Assembly (NCBI GenBank): GCA_023953775.1
Contig: JAMLJD010000010.1
Location: 18,106-82,105 of the forward strand
Direction: 5' to 3'
Source of the DNA: Rhizobiaceae bacterium
Lineage (GTDB): Bacteria > Pseudomonadota > Alphaproteobacteria > Rhizobiales > Rhizobiaceae
DNA length: 64,000 nt
The notes under the pieces are model-generated. The model was not told where the DNA came from. It did not search any database and saw only the letters and a program-made list of their open reading frames with translations. Below are positions 1 through 6,788 of the stretch, piece after piece (position 1 is the stretch's first letter; each line of letters begins with the position of its first letter). The translations under genes were made by a program, and so were the position numbers.

Positions 1-1
1 G

Positions 2-313
2 CCGACAGAGCCGCTGCAGTGGATCGTGCTGATGGCGCCGGGCATCTTCGGCGCGGTCGGTCACTGGCTGTTGATCCGGGCCTATCGCCAGGCGACGACG
101 TCGGCCCTTGCTCCCTATCCCTATCTCCAGATGGTCTGGATGGTCGGCTTCGGCTATCTCGTGTTCGACCAGCTTCCCGACGGCTGGACGGTCGCCGGCG
201 CATCGATCATCGTCGCCAGCGGCCTCTACATCGTCCACCGGGAGCATCGGCTCCGCCTCCAGAGCCGGACGGCGCCCAATACCGAAGCCGCCACCCTGTC
301 GAAAAAGCTTTGA
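2..313 (+). CDS. EamA/DMT-family permease, C-terminal fragment
   Basis: The reading frame is open from base 2 and its start lies before the window, so only about 103 C-terminal residues are visible. They contain two hydrophobic helices, one around LVFDQLPDGWTVAGASIIVA, with the short loops and GLYIVHRE-type end typical of the second EamA repeat in drug/metabolite transporters. Such proteins have ten membrane helices and move small metabolites across the inner membrane. The substrate cannot be read from this part. The gene ends 85 bases before the LacI-family gene on the same strand, and that gap holds the latter's promoter and operator. Confidence 0.75.
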   Translation, partial: PTEPLQWIVLMAPGIFGAVGHWLLIRAYRQATTSALAPYPYLQMVWMVGFGYLVFDQLPDGWTVAGASIIVASGLYIVHREHRLRLQSRTAPNTEAATLSKKL

Positions 314-327
314 TTCGCCGGATCGAT

Positions 328-357
328 TTGGCATAACCGCATTTTAAACTGTTTAAA
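328..357 (+). promoter_or_regulatory. Candidate sigma-70 promoter of the LacI-family gene
   Basis: TTGGCA at 328-333 and TTTAAA at 352-357 are separated by 18 bases and lie 42 bases before the proposed start. The -10 hexamer is inside the palindrome at 343-357. The spacing and fit are reasonable, but this is a reading by eye. Confidence 0.45.
343..357. promoter_or_regulatory. Palindromic operator, probable LacI-family autoregulatory site
   Basis: TTTAAACTGTTTAAA is a perfect 7-1-7 inverted repeat, AT-rich in a GC-rich setting and overlapping the likely -10 box of the downstream LacI-family gene. LacI/GalR dimers bind palindromes of this length. Its position suggests autorepression and possibly control of other copies elsewhere in the genome. 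Confidence 0.55.
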
Positions 358-398
358 GCCGCGAGGGCGCCCGCTGACCGGGGTGCGGGAGGGGAAGG

Positions 399-1418
399 CT
401 GGCGCAGAAGATAAAGCTTTCGACCATCGCCGACGCACTCGGCGTTTCGACCGCCACCGTATCGCTTGCATTGCGGGACAGCCCGCTGGTTGCAGACAGC
501 ACGCGCGACCGGATCAAGGAGCACGCGCGTACGATCGGCTACATCTACAACCGCCGCGCCGCCAGCCTGCGGACCTCCCGGTCCGGCATCGTCGGCGTCG
601 TCGTCCACGACATCATGAATCCGTTCTTCGCCGAGATCCTGCGGTCGATCGAAACGGAACTCGACCGGTCGCGGCAGACCTTCATCCTGTCCAACCACTA
701 CGACCAGCTCGAGAAGCAGCGGACCTTCATCGATACGCTGCTGCAACTCGGCGCCGACGGGGTGATCATGTCGCCGGCGATCGGCACGCCGCCCGAAGAC
801 ATCGCGATGGTCGAGGAGAACGGACTGCCGGCGGTGTTGATCGCGCGTTCGGTCGAGGGCGCTCAGGTGCCCGTGTTCCGCGGCGACGATGCCTATGGCG
901 TCGGTCTCGCGACGAACCACCTGATCTCACTCGGCCATACACGAATCGCCATGATCGGCGGCACGGACCAAACCTCGACCGGCAGGGAGCGCTATCGCGG
1001 CTATGTCGTGGCGATGGAAAAGGCCGGCCTCGAGGTCAAGCCGACATATCGCATTTCCGGACCCAGAACGAAGCAGGCCGGCTTCGAGGCGACGGGCGAA
1101 TTCCTTGCGCTCAAGGAAAAGCCAACGGCGGCGGTGTGCTGGAACGACCTGGTCGCGATCGGCTTGATGAACGGCATCCAGCGTGCGGGACTTGTGCCGG
1201 GCGTCGACATCTCGGTGACCGGCTATGACGACCTCGAAGAGGCGGCGATCGCCACGCCCGCGCTGACGACGGTCTGGAACGGCCAGCGCGAAGTCGGACG
1301 GCGCGCCGCGCGGGTGCTCCTCGACAGGCTGAACGGGGCCAAGGTCGAGGCCACGCAGCAACTGATCAAGCCGGAACTGCATGTCAGGCAGTCGACCGGC
1401 CGCCCGACGGATCGCTAG
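399..1418 (+). CDS. LacI-family transcriptional regulator, CTG start
   Basis: A DNA-binding repressor of the LacI/GalR family, 339 residues. An N-terminal helix-turn-helix (about residues 7-26, STIADALGVSTATVSLAL) is followed by the hinge and a periplasmic-binding-protein-like effector domain (from SGIVGVVVHD near residue 62, with NPFFAEIL and GYDDLEEAAIATPALTTV near the end). The frame is closed by TGA at 375-377. No ATG, GTG or TTG lies between that stop and the TTG at 471, and starting at 471 would delete the helix-turn-helix. CTG at 399, four bases after GGAGGGG (388-394), gives MAQKIKLSTIADALG and the full domain. The effector is unknown. Its probable operator is at 343-357. Confidence 0.88.
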   Translation: MAQKIKLSTIADALGVSTATVSLALRDSPLVADSTRDRIKEHARTIGYIYNRRAASLRTSRSGIVGVVVHDIMNPFFAEILRSIETELDRSRQTFILSNHYDQLEKQRTFIDTLLQLGADGVIMSPAIGTPPEDIAMVEENGLPAVLIARSVEGAQVPVFRGDDAYGVGLATNHLISLGHTRIAMIGGTDQTSTGRERYRGYVVAMEKAGLEVKPTYRISGPRTKQAGFEATGEFLALKEKPTAAVCWNDLVAIGLMNGIQRAGLVPGVDISVTGYDDLEEAAIATPALTTVWNGQREVGRRAARVLLDRLNGAKVEATQQLIKPELHVRQSTGRPTDR

Positions 1419-1452
1419 GTCACGGACCTTAGACGCCTTCGAAACATAAAGA

Positions 1453-1481
1453 GATGGCGGCGCGATTGCCGCGCCGCCATC
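1453..1481. terminator. Bidirectional hairpin between convergent genes
   Basis: GATGGCGGCGCG and CGCGCCGCCATC form a perfect 12-bp stem around the five-base loop ATTGC. It lies between the convergent LacI-family gene and the small exported protein gene. There is no long T run on the plus side; the minus side reads CTCTTTATGTTT. It probably ends both transcripts. Confidence 0.65.
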
Positions 1482-1507
1482 GTCTGTCCCGTCTCGTATC
1501 GGGCGAC

Positions 1508-1843
1508 TTACATCGCGCCGAGCTGCTCGCACAGGCCGAGGGTCACCGTGCCGTAGCTGCCGCGATTCTGCATCGCGGCATCGCATGCGGCCTTGAGCTT
1601 GTCCTGGTCTGCGGCGCTCATGCCCTCATAGGCGGTGCGAACCTCGTCTTCCGAACGCATCTCCTTCATCGTCTCGTCGGTGAAGAAGCCGCCCATCAGA
1701 TCGGCGTTTTCGGTGTACATCGCCTCTTCTTCCGGCGAAGCGAACGGAGCGCCGTTTGCGTCGTTGCCGCTCGTCTGGGCAAATGCACCGCCAGCGGCGA
1801 TAAAGGCGGCCAGGGCGGCAGTCGTGAGAAGCTTCGTTTTCAT
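1508..1843 (-). CDS. Small exported protein of unknown function
   Basis: A 111-residue protein with a clear Sec signal peptide (MKTKLLTTAALAAFIAAGGAFAQ, cleavage after about residue 22), so it is probably periplasmic. The start was placed at MKTKLL because AAAGGA lies a suitable distance upstream; an in-frame start 15 codons earlier would bury the signal peptide. The mature part is acidic and helical (SPEEEAMYTENADLMGGFF) and holds two cysteines (CDAAMQ and GLCEQLGAM) that could form a disulfide. I do not recognise a family. It is transcribed convergently with the LacI-family regulator and ends at the shared hairpin. Confidence 0.75.
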   Translation of the reverse strand: MKTKLLTTAALAAFIAAGGAFAQTSGNDANGAPFASPEEEAMYTENADLMGGFFTDETMKEMRSEDEVRTAYEGMSAADQDKLKAACDAAMQNRGSYGTVTLGLCEQLGAM

Positions 1844-2062
1844 GGCGAATTCCTTTCTGGAGTTGTTAGATTGGAACTGGTGGGGCAACGTGCGCGGATG
1901 CAGTCCGTTCCGGCACTAGGGTAAGAAAAATGTTATGGTACAAAGGTTTACCTTGGTCATCGGCGCCCTAAGCGGGCGCGCGCGGGCGACCCGCCCTGGG
2001 TATCGGATGCCCTGGCGGCCCCGTGCTCTCGACCATTTTGCGGCAAACAAGGAGACGTCGGC

Positions 2063-3040
2063 TTGAACGACTTGACGAACATTCACATTCTCGTCCCCGG
2101 GCGGATCCATCCGCACGTGCTCGACCGCATCGGCAGCGCGTTCACGCTCGTCAGGCTGGACAAGGCCGACCCGGCGCTGCTGACGGGCGAGATGGCGTCG
2201 TCCATACGGGGCATCGGCGCGATGACGACGATCGACGCGAGGCTCATCGACGCGCTCCCGTCACTCGAGATCATTGCCAATTTCGGCGTCGGCTACGATG
2301 CCGTGGATGCCGTCCATGCCGCCACGAGGAACGTGATGGTCACCAACACGCCGGACGTTCTAACGGAGGAGGTCGCCGACACCGCGGTGGGGCTCCTAAT
2401 CAACACGATCCGGGAACTGCCACGGGCCGAGGCGTGGCTGCGGGCGGGCCGGTGGACCGCCGAGGGACCCTATCCGCTGACGCCGATGACCCTGCGCGGT
2501 CGTCGCGTCGGCATCTTCGGCATGGGCCGCATCGGGCTGGCCATCGCCCGCCGCCTCGAGGCGTTCGGGTTGCCGATCGCCTATCACAACCGGAGCAAGG
2601 TCGAAGGCGTTTCCTATGCGTACCATGCGAGCCTCGCCGAGCTGGCGGCAAATGTCGACACGCTCGTCTCGGTGGCACCCTCGACTGCGGCAACCGACAA
2701 GGCGGTCAATGCGGGCGTGCTCGCCGCGCTCGGGCCGGACGGGGTTTTCGTCAACATCGGACGCGGCGGCACCGTCGACCAGCCGGCCCTGATCGAGGCG
2801 CTCGGCTCGGGTACGATCGGCGCTGCGGGGCTCGACGTCTTCGCCGACGAACCGGATGTGCCGCAGGCGCTGATCGACCTCCCCAATGCCTGCCTCCTGC
2901 CGCATGTCGGGTCCGCGACCGTCCACACCCGCAAGGCGATGGCCGACCTCGTCGCGGACAATCTGGTTTCATGGTTCGAAAAAGGGCGTGCACTGACCCC
3001 GGTGCCCGAGACGGCGAATGCATCGCGAACCGCGCCGTAA
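2063..3040 (+). CDS. D-2-hydroxyacid dehydrogenase (glyoxylate/hydroxypyruvate reductase type)
   Basis: A cytosolic NAD(P)-dependent oxidoreductase of 325 residues, probably reducing glyoxylate, hydroxypyruvate or a related 2-oxoacid. The Rossmann loop GMGRIG is at residues 153-158. The catalytic set is complete: Arg234 in NIGRGG, Glu263 in ADEPD and His281 in LPHVG. After the second beta strand comes HNRSK, where Arg-Ser in place of an acidic residue favours NADPH. The start is TTG at 2063, nine bases after AAGGAG. It stands alone between a small exported protein and a protease-inhibitor-like gene, so its pathway cannot be inferred from context. Confidence 0.92.
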   Translation: MNDLTNIHILVPGRIHPHVLDRIGSAFTLVRLDKADPALLTGEMASSIRGIGAMTTIDARLIDALPSLEIIANFGVGYDAVDAVHAATRNVMVTNTPDVLTEEVADTAVGLLINTIRELPRAEAWLRAGRWTAEGPYPLTPMTLRGRRVGIFGMGRIGLAIARRLEAFGLPIAYHNRSKVEGVSYAYHASLAELAANVDTLVSVAPSTAATDKAVNAGVLAALGPDGVFVNIGRGGTVDQPALIEALGSGTIGAAGLDVFADEPDVPQALIDLPNACLLPHVGSATVHTRKAMADLVADNLVSWFEKGRALTPVPETANASRTAP

Positions 3041-3101
3041 GGTTCGGTTAACCATAGTTTCGCATTCTGCTTCCCGGCGGGTCGGTTCCCGGGAGCGCGC
3101 G

Positions 3102-3506
3102 ATGAAGATGCTGACGGCAGGACTGGTTGGTGGCGGTATCGTCGCCGCCTTCGCCCTGATTGGCGGAGAGTGGCAGCCAAACGGCACCGTGACCGCGGAC
3201 GCGACCTTGCGGCCGGCGGCCCAGGACAGCTTCATGGTGATCCTCGGTGGCCGTGACACGGGCTGTTCGGTCGTGGTGGAAAAGCGCGGCTCGGACCGGG
3301 CGGGCGGCCTGCGTCTCGGTGACGCATGCGCCGAGACCGCGCCGGAAATGGCAGGACTGCGCTTCTGGGCGGAAAACGACGACGGTTCGATCAGCTTCGG
3401 CGAGCGCGAAGGCAAGGCCGTCTACAGTTTCGCTGCGGCGGACGGGGCGGCGTACGAATCCTACGATCCGCAGACGCCGCTGATATCGCTCATCTCGAGC
3501 GATTAA
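3102..3506 (+). CDS. AprI/Inh-like metalloprotease inhibitor homologue, exported
   Basis: A 134-residue protein with an N-terminal hydrophobic export segment (MLTAGLVGGGIVAAFALIGG). The mature part matches the layout of the AprI/Inh family of periplasmic inhibitors of serralysin-type metalloproteases: two cysteines that would pair (DTGCSVVV and LGDACAE), then GLRFWAENDDGSISF, then a beta strand and GAAYESYDP at the end. GGAG seven bases before ATG 3102 sets the start; an in-frame upstream start would add a charged leader. No protease or type I secretion gene is nearby, so the partner is unknown or the fold has another use. It is convergent with the downstream hydrolase, 27 bases apart. Confidence 0.62.
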   Translation: MKMLTAGLVGGGIVAAFALIGGEWQPNGTVTADATLRPAAQDSFMVILGGRDTGCSVVVEKRGSDRAGGLRLGDACAETAPEMAGLRFWAENDDGSISFGEREGKAVYSFAAADGAAYESYDPQTPLISLISSD

Positions 3507-3533
3507 CGCCTGTTCGGCGCAAGCGGGCGATGC

Positions 3534-4304
3534 CTATTCGGCTGCCCTGAGGCCGAGACGCGAGGTTCGGTGGGCGCGCACCGCATCGCCGAACGCCCTG
3601 AACAGACGTGCCGAGCTGTCGTCCGTCCGGAACCAGTATTCGGGATGCCACTGAACGCCCACGGCGAAGGCCGTCGCACCTCGTACCGAGACCGCCTCGA
3701 CCGTTCCGTCATCGGCCTTCGCTTCGACATCGAGACGCGGCGCGGGCTGGCCGATCGCCTGGCGATGCAGCGAATTCACCTCGATCTCGCCGGCGCCGAA
3801 GATGTCTGCCATGCAGGTTCCCGGGTTGATCCTGGCGGTCTGCCGGATGGCGAAACGCTCGTCCTGATTGTCGCTGGTGGGTGCGCGATGGTCCATCGTT
3901 CCGTCAGTGTCCTGGATCTCCGTCGCCAGCGTTCCGCCCAAGGCGACGTTGAGTTCCTGGATGCCGCGGCAGATGGCGAGCAGCGGTACGCCGCGCGCGA
4001 TCGCGGTACGAATCAGCGGCAGCGTCGTGGCGTCGCGCGCCGGGTCGTACGGCCCGTTCTTTTCGCCAGCGTCGCCGCCGTAGAGATCGGGATGGACGTT
4101 GGATTTCGAGCCGGTGACGAGAACGCCGTCGACCGAAGCGAGCAATCCGTCGAAGTCTATCCTGGCGCCGAAGGACGGCAGGATCAGCGGCAGGACGCCG
4201 GCCCCTTCGATCGCGGCTTCGAGGTAGGTGCTCGGTGCGGCATGCCAGTCGTAATTCTCGAAATGGCGGACGTCGCTGGATACGGCAACGAGGGGCTGAT
4301 GCAT
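3534..4304 (-). CDS. Gamma-glutamyl-gamma-aminobutyrate hydrolase family protein (peptidase C26)
   Basis: A 256-residue class-I glutamine-amidotransferase-like hydrolase. PuuD relatives release GABA from gamma-Glu-GABA during putrescine breakdown, and others cleave different gamma-glutamyl amides. The nucleophile is Cys112 in LLAICRGIQELN. The partners are His220 and Glu222 in WHPEYW, and SLHRQAIG is the conserved loop before them. TGSKSNVHPDLYG is the usual oxyanion-side motif. No other putrescine genes are present, so the exact substrate is open. It reads away from the TRAP transporter operon, with 297 bases between them that hold two palindromes. Confidence 0.88.
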   Translation of the reverse strand: MHQPLVAVSSDVRHFENYDWHAAPSTYLEAAIEGAGVLPLILPSFGARIDFDGLLASVDGVLVTGSKSNVHPDLYGGDAGEKNGPYDPARDATTLPLIRTAIARGVPLLAICRGIQELNVALGGTLATEIQDTDGTMDHRAPTSDNQDERFAIRQTARINPGTCMADIFGAGEIEVNSLHRQAIGQPAPRLDVEAKADDGTVEAVSVRGATAFAVGVQWHPEYWFRTDDSSARLFRAFGDAVRAHRTSRLGLRAAE

Positions 4305-4414
4305 GTTTCGAAGTTCCGGTTCGATCAGACTGCTTGTGCCGGCTTGGCTCGCCTGAATCTAGATCGTTCGCAGGCAAATTCCAATCGGACAAGGCTTTCG
4401 GCGGCGAGGCCGGC

Positions 4415-4428
4415 GTGCTGTCCAGCAC
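4415..4428. promoter_or_regulatory. Palindrome upstream of the TRAP operon
   Basis: GTGCTGTCCAGCAC is an inverted repeat with 6-base arms in the divergent gap between the C26 hydrolase and dctP genes. It may be a regulator site or a short hairpin. No regulator gene is adjacent. Confidence 0.3.
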
Positions 4429-4469
4429 AGGGTCAACAGCCTCACCGGAGGGGTGTAGGTAAAAATACG

Positions 4470-4486
4470 GTATCGCGCGACGATAC
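4470..4486. promoter_or_regulatory. Second palindrome upstream of the TRAP operon
   Basis: GTATCGCGCGACGATAC has 6-base arms around CGCGA and lies 116 bases before dctP. Size and symmetry suit a dimeric repressor such as a GntR or LacI type. The rest of the 297-base gap shows only the dctP Shine-Dalgarno sequence GGGAGGA, six bases before its ATG. Confidence 0.35.
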
Positions 4487-4601
4487 GGGTTCGACGCTGG
4501 ACTTGGCGAAATCAGCGTGTATTCATACCGGCCGGCTCGCATCGGCGCTTCGGGAACAGACGCCGGGCGTTTCCAACTGTTGAAATTTGGGAGGATAATT
4601 C

Positions 4602-5696
4602 ATGGACCGTCGTTCATTCATCAAGAAAGCCGGCCTGGCAGGCGCAGGCGCCGCCGCCGCCACGACGCTCGCCGCCCCGGCCGTCGCGCAGTCGACGACC
4701 GATCTGGTAATCGTCTCGACCTGGCCGCGGGACTTTCCGGGCCTCGGCCTTCCCGCACAGCGCCTCGCGGCGCGTATCGGCGAACTGACCGACGGCCGCA
4801 TCAACGTGCAGTACTTCGCCGCCGGCGAGCGCGTCGGTGCGTTCGACTCCTTCGACGAAGTCGCATCGGGCAACGCCCAGGCCTATATCGGCGCCGACTA
4901 TTACTGGATCGGCAAGCACGCCGGCTGGGCCGCCTTCACGGCTGTTCCGTTCGGCCTGACGGCGACCGAGATCGACGCATGGTGCAAGTATGGCGGCGGC
5001 CAGGAGCTGTGGGACGAACTCGGCGATGGCTTCGGCATCCAGCCGATGGCGGCCGGCAATACCGGCGTCCAGATGGGCGGCTGGTTCAACAAGGAGATCA
5101 ACTCTCCCGAGGACCTCAAGGGCCTCAAGATGCGTATCCCGGGCCAGGGCGGACAGGTCCTGACCAAGCTGGGCGCGTCGACCGTTTCGCTTCCCGGTGG
5201 CCAGATCTACGAAAACCTCGTCTCCGGCGCGATCGACGCCACGGAGTGGGTCGGCCCGTTCAACGACTACTTCCTCAAGCTCTACGAGGCCGCGAAGTAC
5301 TACTACTGGCCGGGCATGCACGAGCCGGGCGCACAGCTCACCTTCGGCGCCAACAAGAGCTGGTTCACCAGCCTGTCGAAGAACGACCAGGAGATCATCA
5401 AGGCCGCCTGTAACGAGGAGAACGGCAAGACGCTCGCCGAGACCAACGCGAACAACGGCGAGTATCTCAACAAGCTGATCAACGAGCATGGCGTCGAACT
5501 CAAGGAGTTCAACGACGACGTCTATGCCGCCTTCGGCAAGGCGGCGCAGGAGGTCCTCGAGGAATCCAAGGCGCACAGCGACCTTGCCGCCCGCATCATG
5601 GATTCGGTCGACCAGGCCCGTCGCGAGATCGGCTACTGGACCGGCATCTCCGACATGGCCTATGTCCAGCGCCGCAACAAGGCACTCGGCATCTAA
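4602..5696 (+). CDS. dctP: TRAP transporter substrate-binding protein, TakP-like
   Basis: The 364-residue periplasmic receptor of a tripartite ATP-independent transporter. A Tat-type leader (RRSFIKK at residues 3-9, then an alanine-rich segment ending APAVAQ) indicates export in folded form. The mature sequence resembles TakP, the 2-oxoacid receptor of Rhodobacter: WPRDFPGLGLPAQRLAARI at the start, LKMRIPGQGG with the carboxylate-binding Arg, and SGAIDATEWVGPFND in the ligand pocket. A monocarboxylate or 2-oxoacid ligand is therefore likely. GGGAGGA six bases upstream makes a strong start. A hairpin follows the gene, then the two permease genes. Confidence 0.93.
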   Translation: MDRRSFIKKAGLAGAGAAAATTLAAPAVAQSTTDLVIVSTWPRDFPGLGLPAQRLAARIGELTDGRINVQYFAAGERVGAFDSFDEVASGNAQAYIGADYYWIGKHAGWAAFTAVPFGLTATEIDAWCKYGGGQELWDELGDGFGIQPMAAGNTGVQMGGWFNKEINSPEDLKGLKMRIPGQGGQVLTKLGASTVSLPGGQIYENLVSGAIDATEWVGPFNDYFLKLYEAAKYYYWPGMHEPGAQLTFGANKSWFTSLSKNDQEIIKAACNEENGKTLAETNANNGEYLNKLINEHGVELKEFNDDVYAAFGKAAQEVLEESKAHSDLAARIMDSVDQARREIGYWTGISDMAYVQRRNKALGI

Positions 5697-5725
5697 CCGC
5701 CGACATCGGTAGCATCTCACAAGAA

Positions 5726-5750
5726 CGGAACGGGGCATTGCCCCGTTCCG
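5726..5750 (+). promoter_or_regulatory. Stem-loop between dctP and dctQ
   Basis: CGGAACGGGG and CCCCGTTCCG form a perfect 10-bp stem with loop CATTG, with no T run after it. Placed between the receptor and permease genes, it probably protects the upstream mRNA or causes partial termination, giving more receptor than permease. Confidence 0.65.
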
Positions 5751-5770
5751 GCTATCGGGGGAATTCGGGG

Positions 5771-6766
5771 ATGTCCGTCGAGACGGCAGCCATCGAGGCG
5801 CGGCCATCGGGGTTTTCAAGCCTTACGCTTGTGTTCGGTTGGGTGAACCTGGCCGTCCTCGCGGCTTTCCTCATCAACAATTTTCTCATCAACGCGTTCG
5901 GCTGGCCCGGTACGGCCGTGTTCACGCAGGCCAGCGGCCCGCTGTCCTGGGTGCAGTTCGGCCTCTACGTCGCCGCCGCGGCGCTGGGTGCCTATGTCGC
6001 GCTGTCGCGCCGGAACATTCCGCTGCGCGTCCAGGCCGATACAGTCACCGGCCTCAACACCTTCCTCATACGCTGGGCGTTCTGGATGGTCCTCATCGTC
6101 GGGCTCGCCGACGTGACGGTGTCGTTCCTGCGTGTCGAGGGTTTTCTGGAAGCCATCGTCGGAGCCGATCTGAACCGCGATCTCGGGCTGCCGCATTTCC
6201 GCGGGCTCTACGTTCACGTGCCGCTCATCCTCGTCAGCTTCGTGGTCGCGCTGTTTACGCGGACGCTCGGGTTCGTTTGGCTGGCGCTGCTGATCGTGGC
6301 GGCTGAACTGCTGATCGTCTTCTCGCGCTTCCTGTTCTCGTACGAGCAGCCGTTCATGTCGGACCTGGTGCGGTTCTGGTACGGCGCGCTGTTCCTGTTC
6401 GCCAGCGCCTATACGCTGCTCGAAGAGGGCCATGTACGGGTCGACGTGTTCTACGCGTCGTTCTCCACGCGCCGAAAGGGCGCCATCAACACCATCGGAT
6501 CGGTGACGATGGGCATTCTGTTCTGCTGGACGATCCTGATCGTCGGCATGGGGAGCAAGGCTTCCATCATCAACGCGCCGGTCTTCAACTTCGAAGTGAC
6601 GCAGTCGGCGGCGTTCGGGATGTTCGTGAAGTATCTGATGGCCGCCTTCCTGGCCATCTTCGCCGTGTCGATGATGATCCAGTTCGTCTCCACGCTGTTC
6701 AGTTCGCTCGCCGACTGGCGCGGCGATCCCGGCCACGTCGAACATGAAGGGGCGAGCGTCGCCTGA
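5771..6766 (+). CDS. dctQ: TRAP transporter small permease subunit, extended form
   Basis: A 331-residue membrane protein, about twice the usual DctQ length. The C-terminal half (from about residue 165) has the four-helix DctQ core, with EQPFMSDLVRFWYGALFLFASAYTLLEEGHVRVDVFYA, where the glycine-histidine-valine-arginine-valine-aspartate pattern is the DctQ hallmark. The N-terminal half adds about four more helices (LAVLAAFLINNFLINAFGW; LYVAAAALGAYVALS; and others). Long small subunits of this kind accompany TakP-type receptors. The start was set at ATG 5771 after a G-rich Shine-Dalgarno region. The large permease gene follows after 22 bases. Confidence 0.88.
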   Translation: MSVETAAIEARPSGFSSLTLVFGWVNLAVLAAFLINNFLINAFGWPGTAVFTQASGPLSWVQFGLYVAAAALGAYVALSRRNIPLRVQADTVTGLNTFLIRWAFWMVLIVGLADVTVSFLRVEGFLEAIVGADLNRDLGLPHFRGLYVHVPLILVSFVVALFTRTLGFVWLALLIVAAELLIVFSRFLFSYEQPFMSDLVRFWYGALFLFASAYTLLEEGHVRVDVFYASFSTRRKGAINTIGSVTMGILFCWTILIVGMGSKASIINAPVFNFEVTQSAAFGMFVKYLMAAFLAIFAVSMMIQFVSTLFSSLADWRGDPGHVEHEGASVA

Positions 6767-6788
6767 CCGGCGGGCTTGAGAAGCGGAT

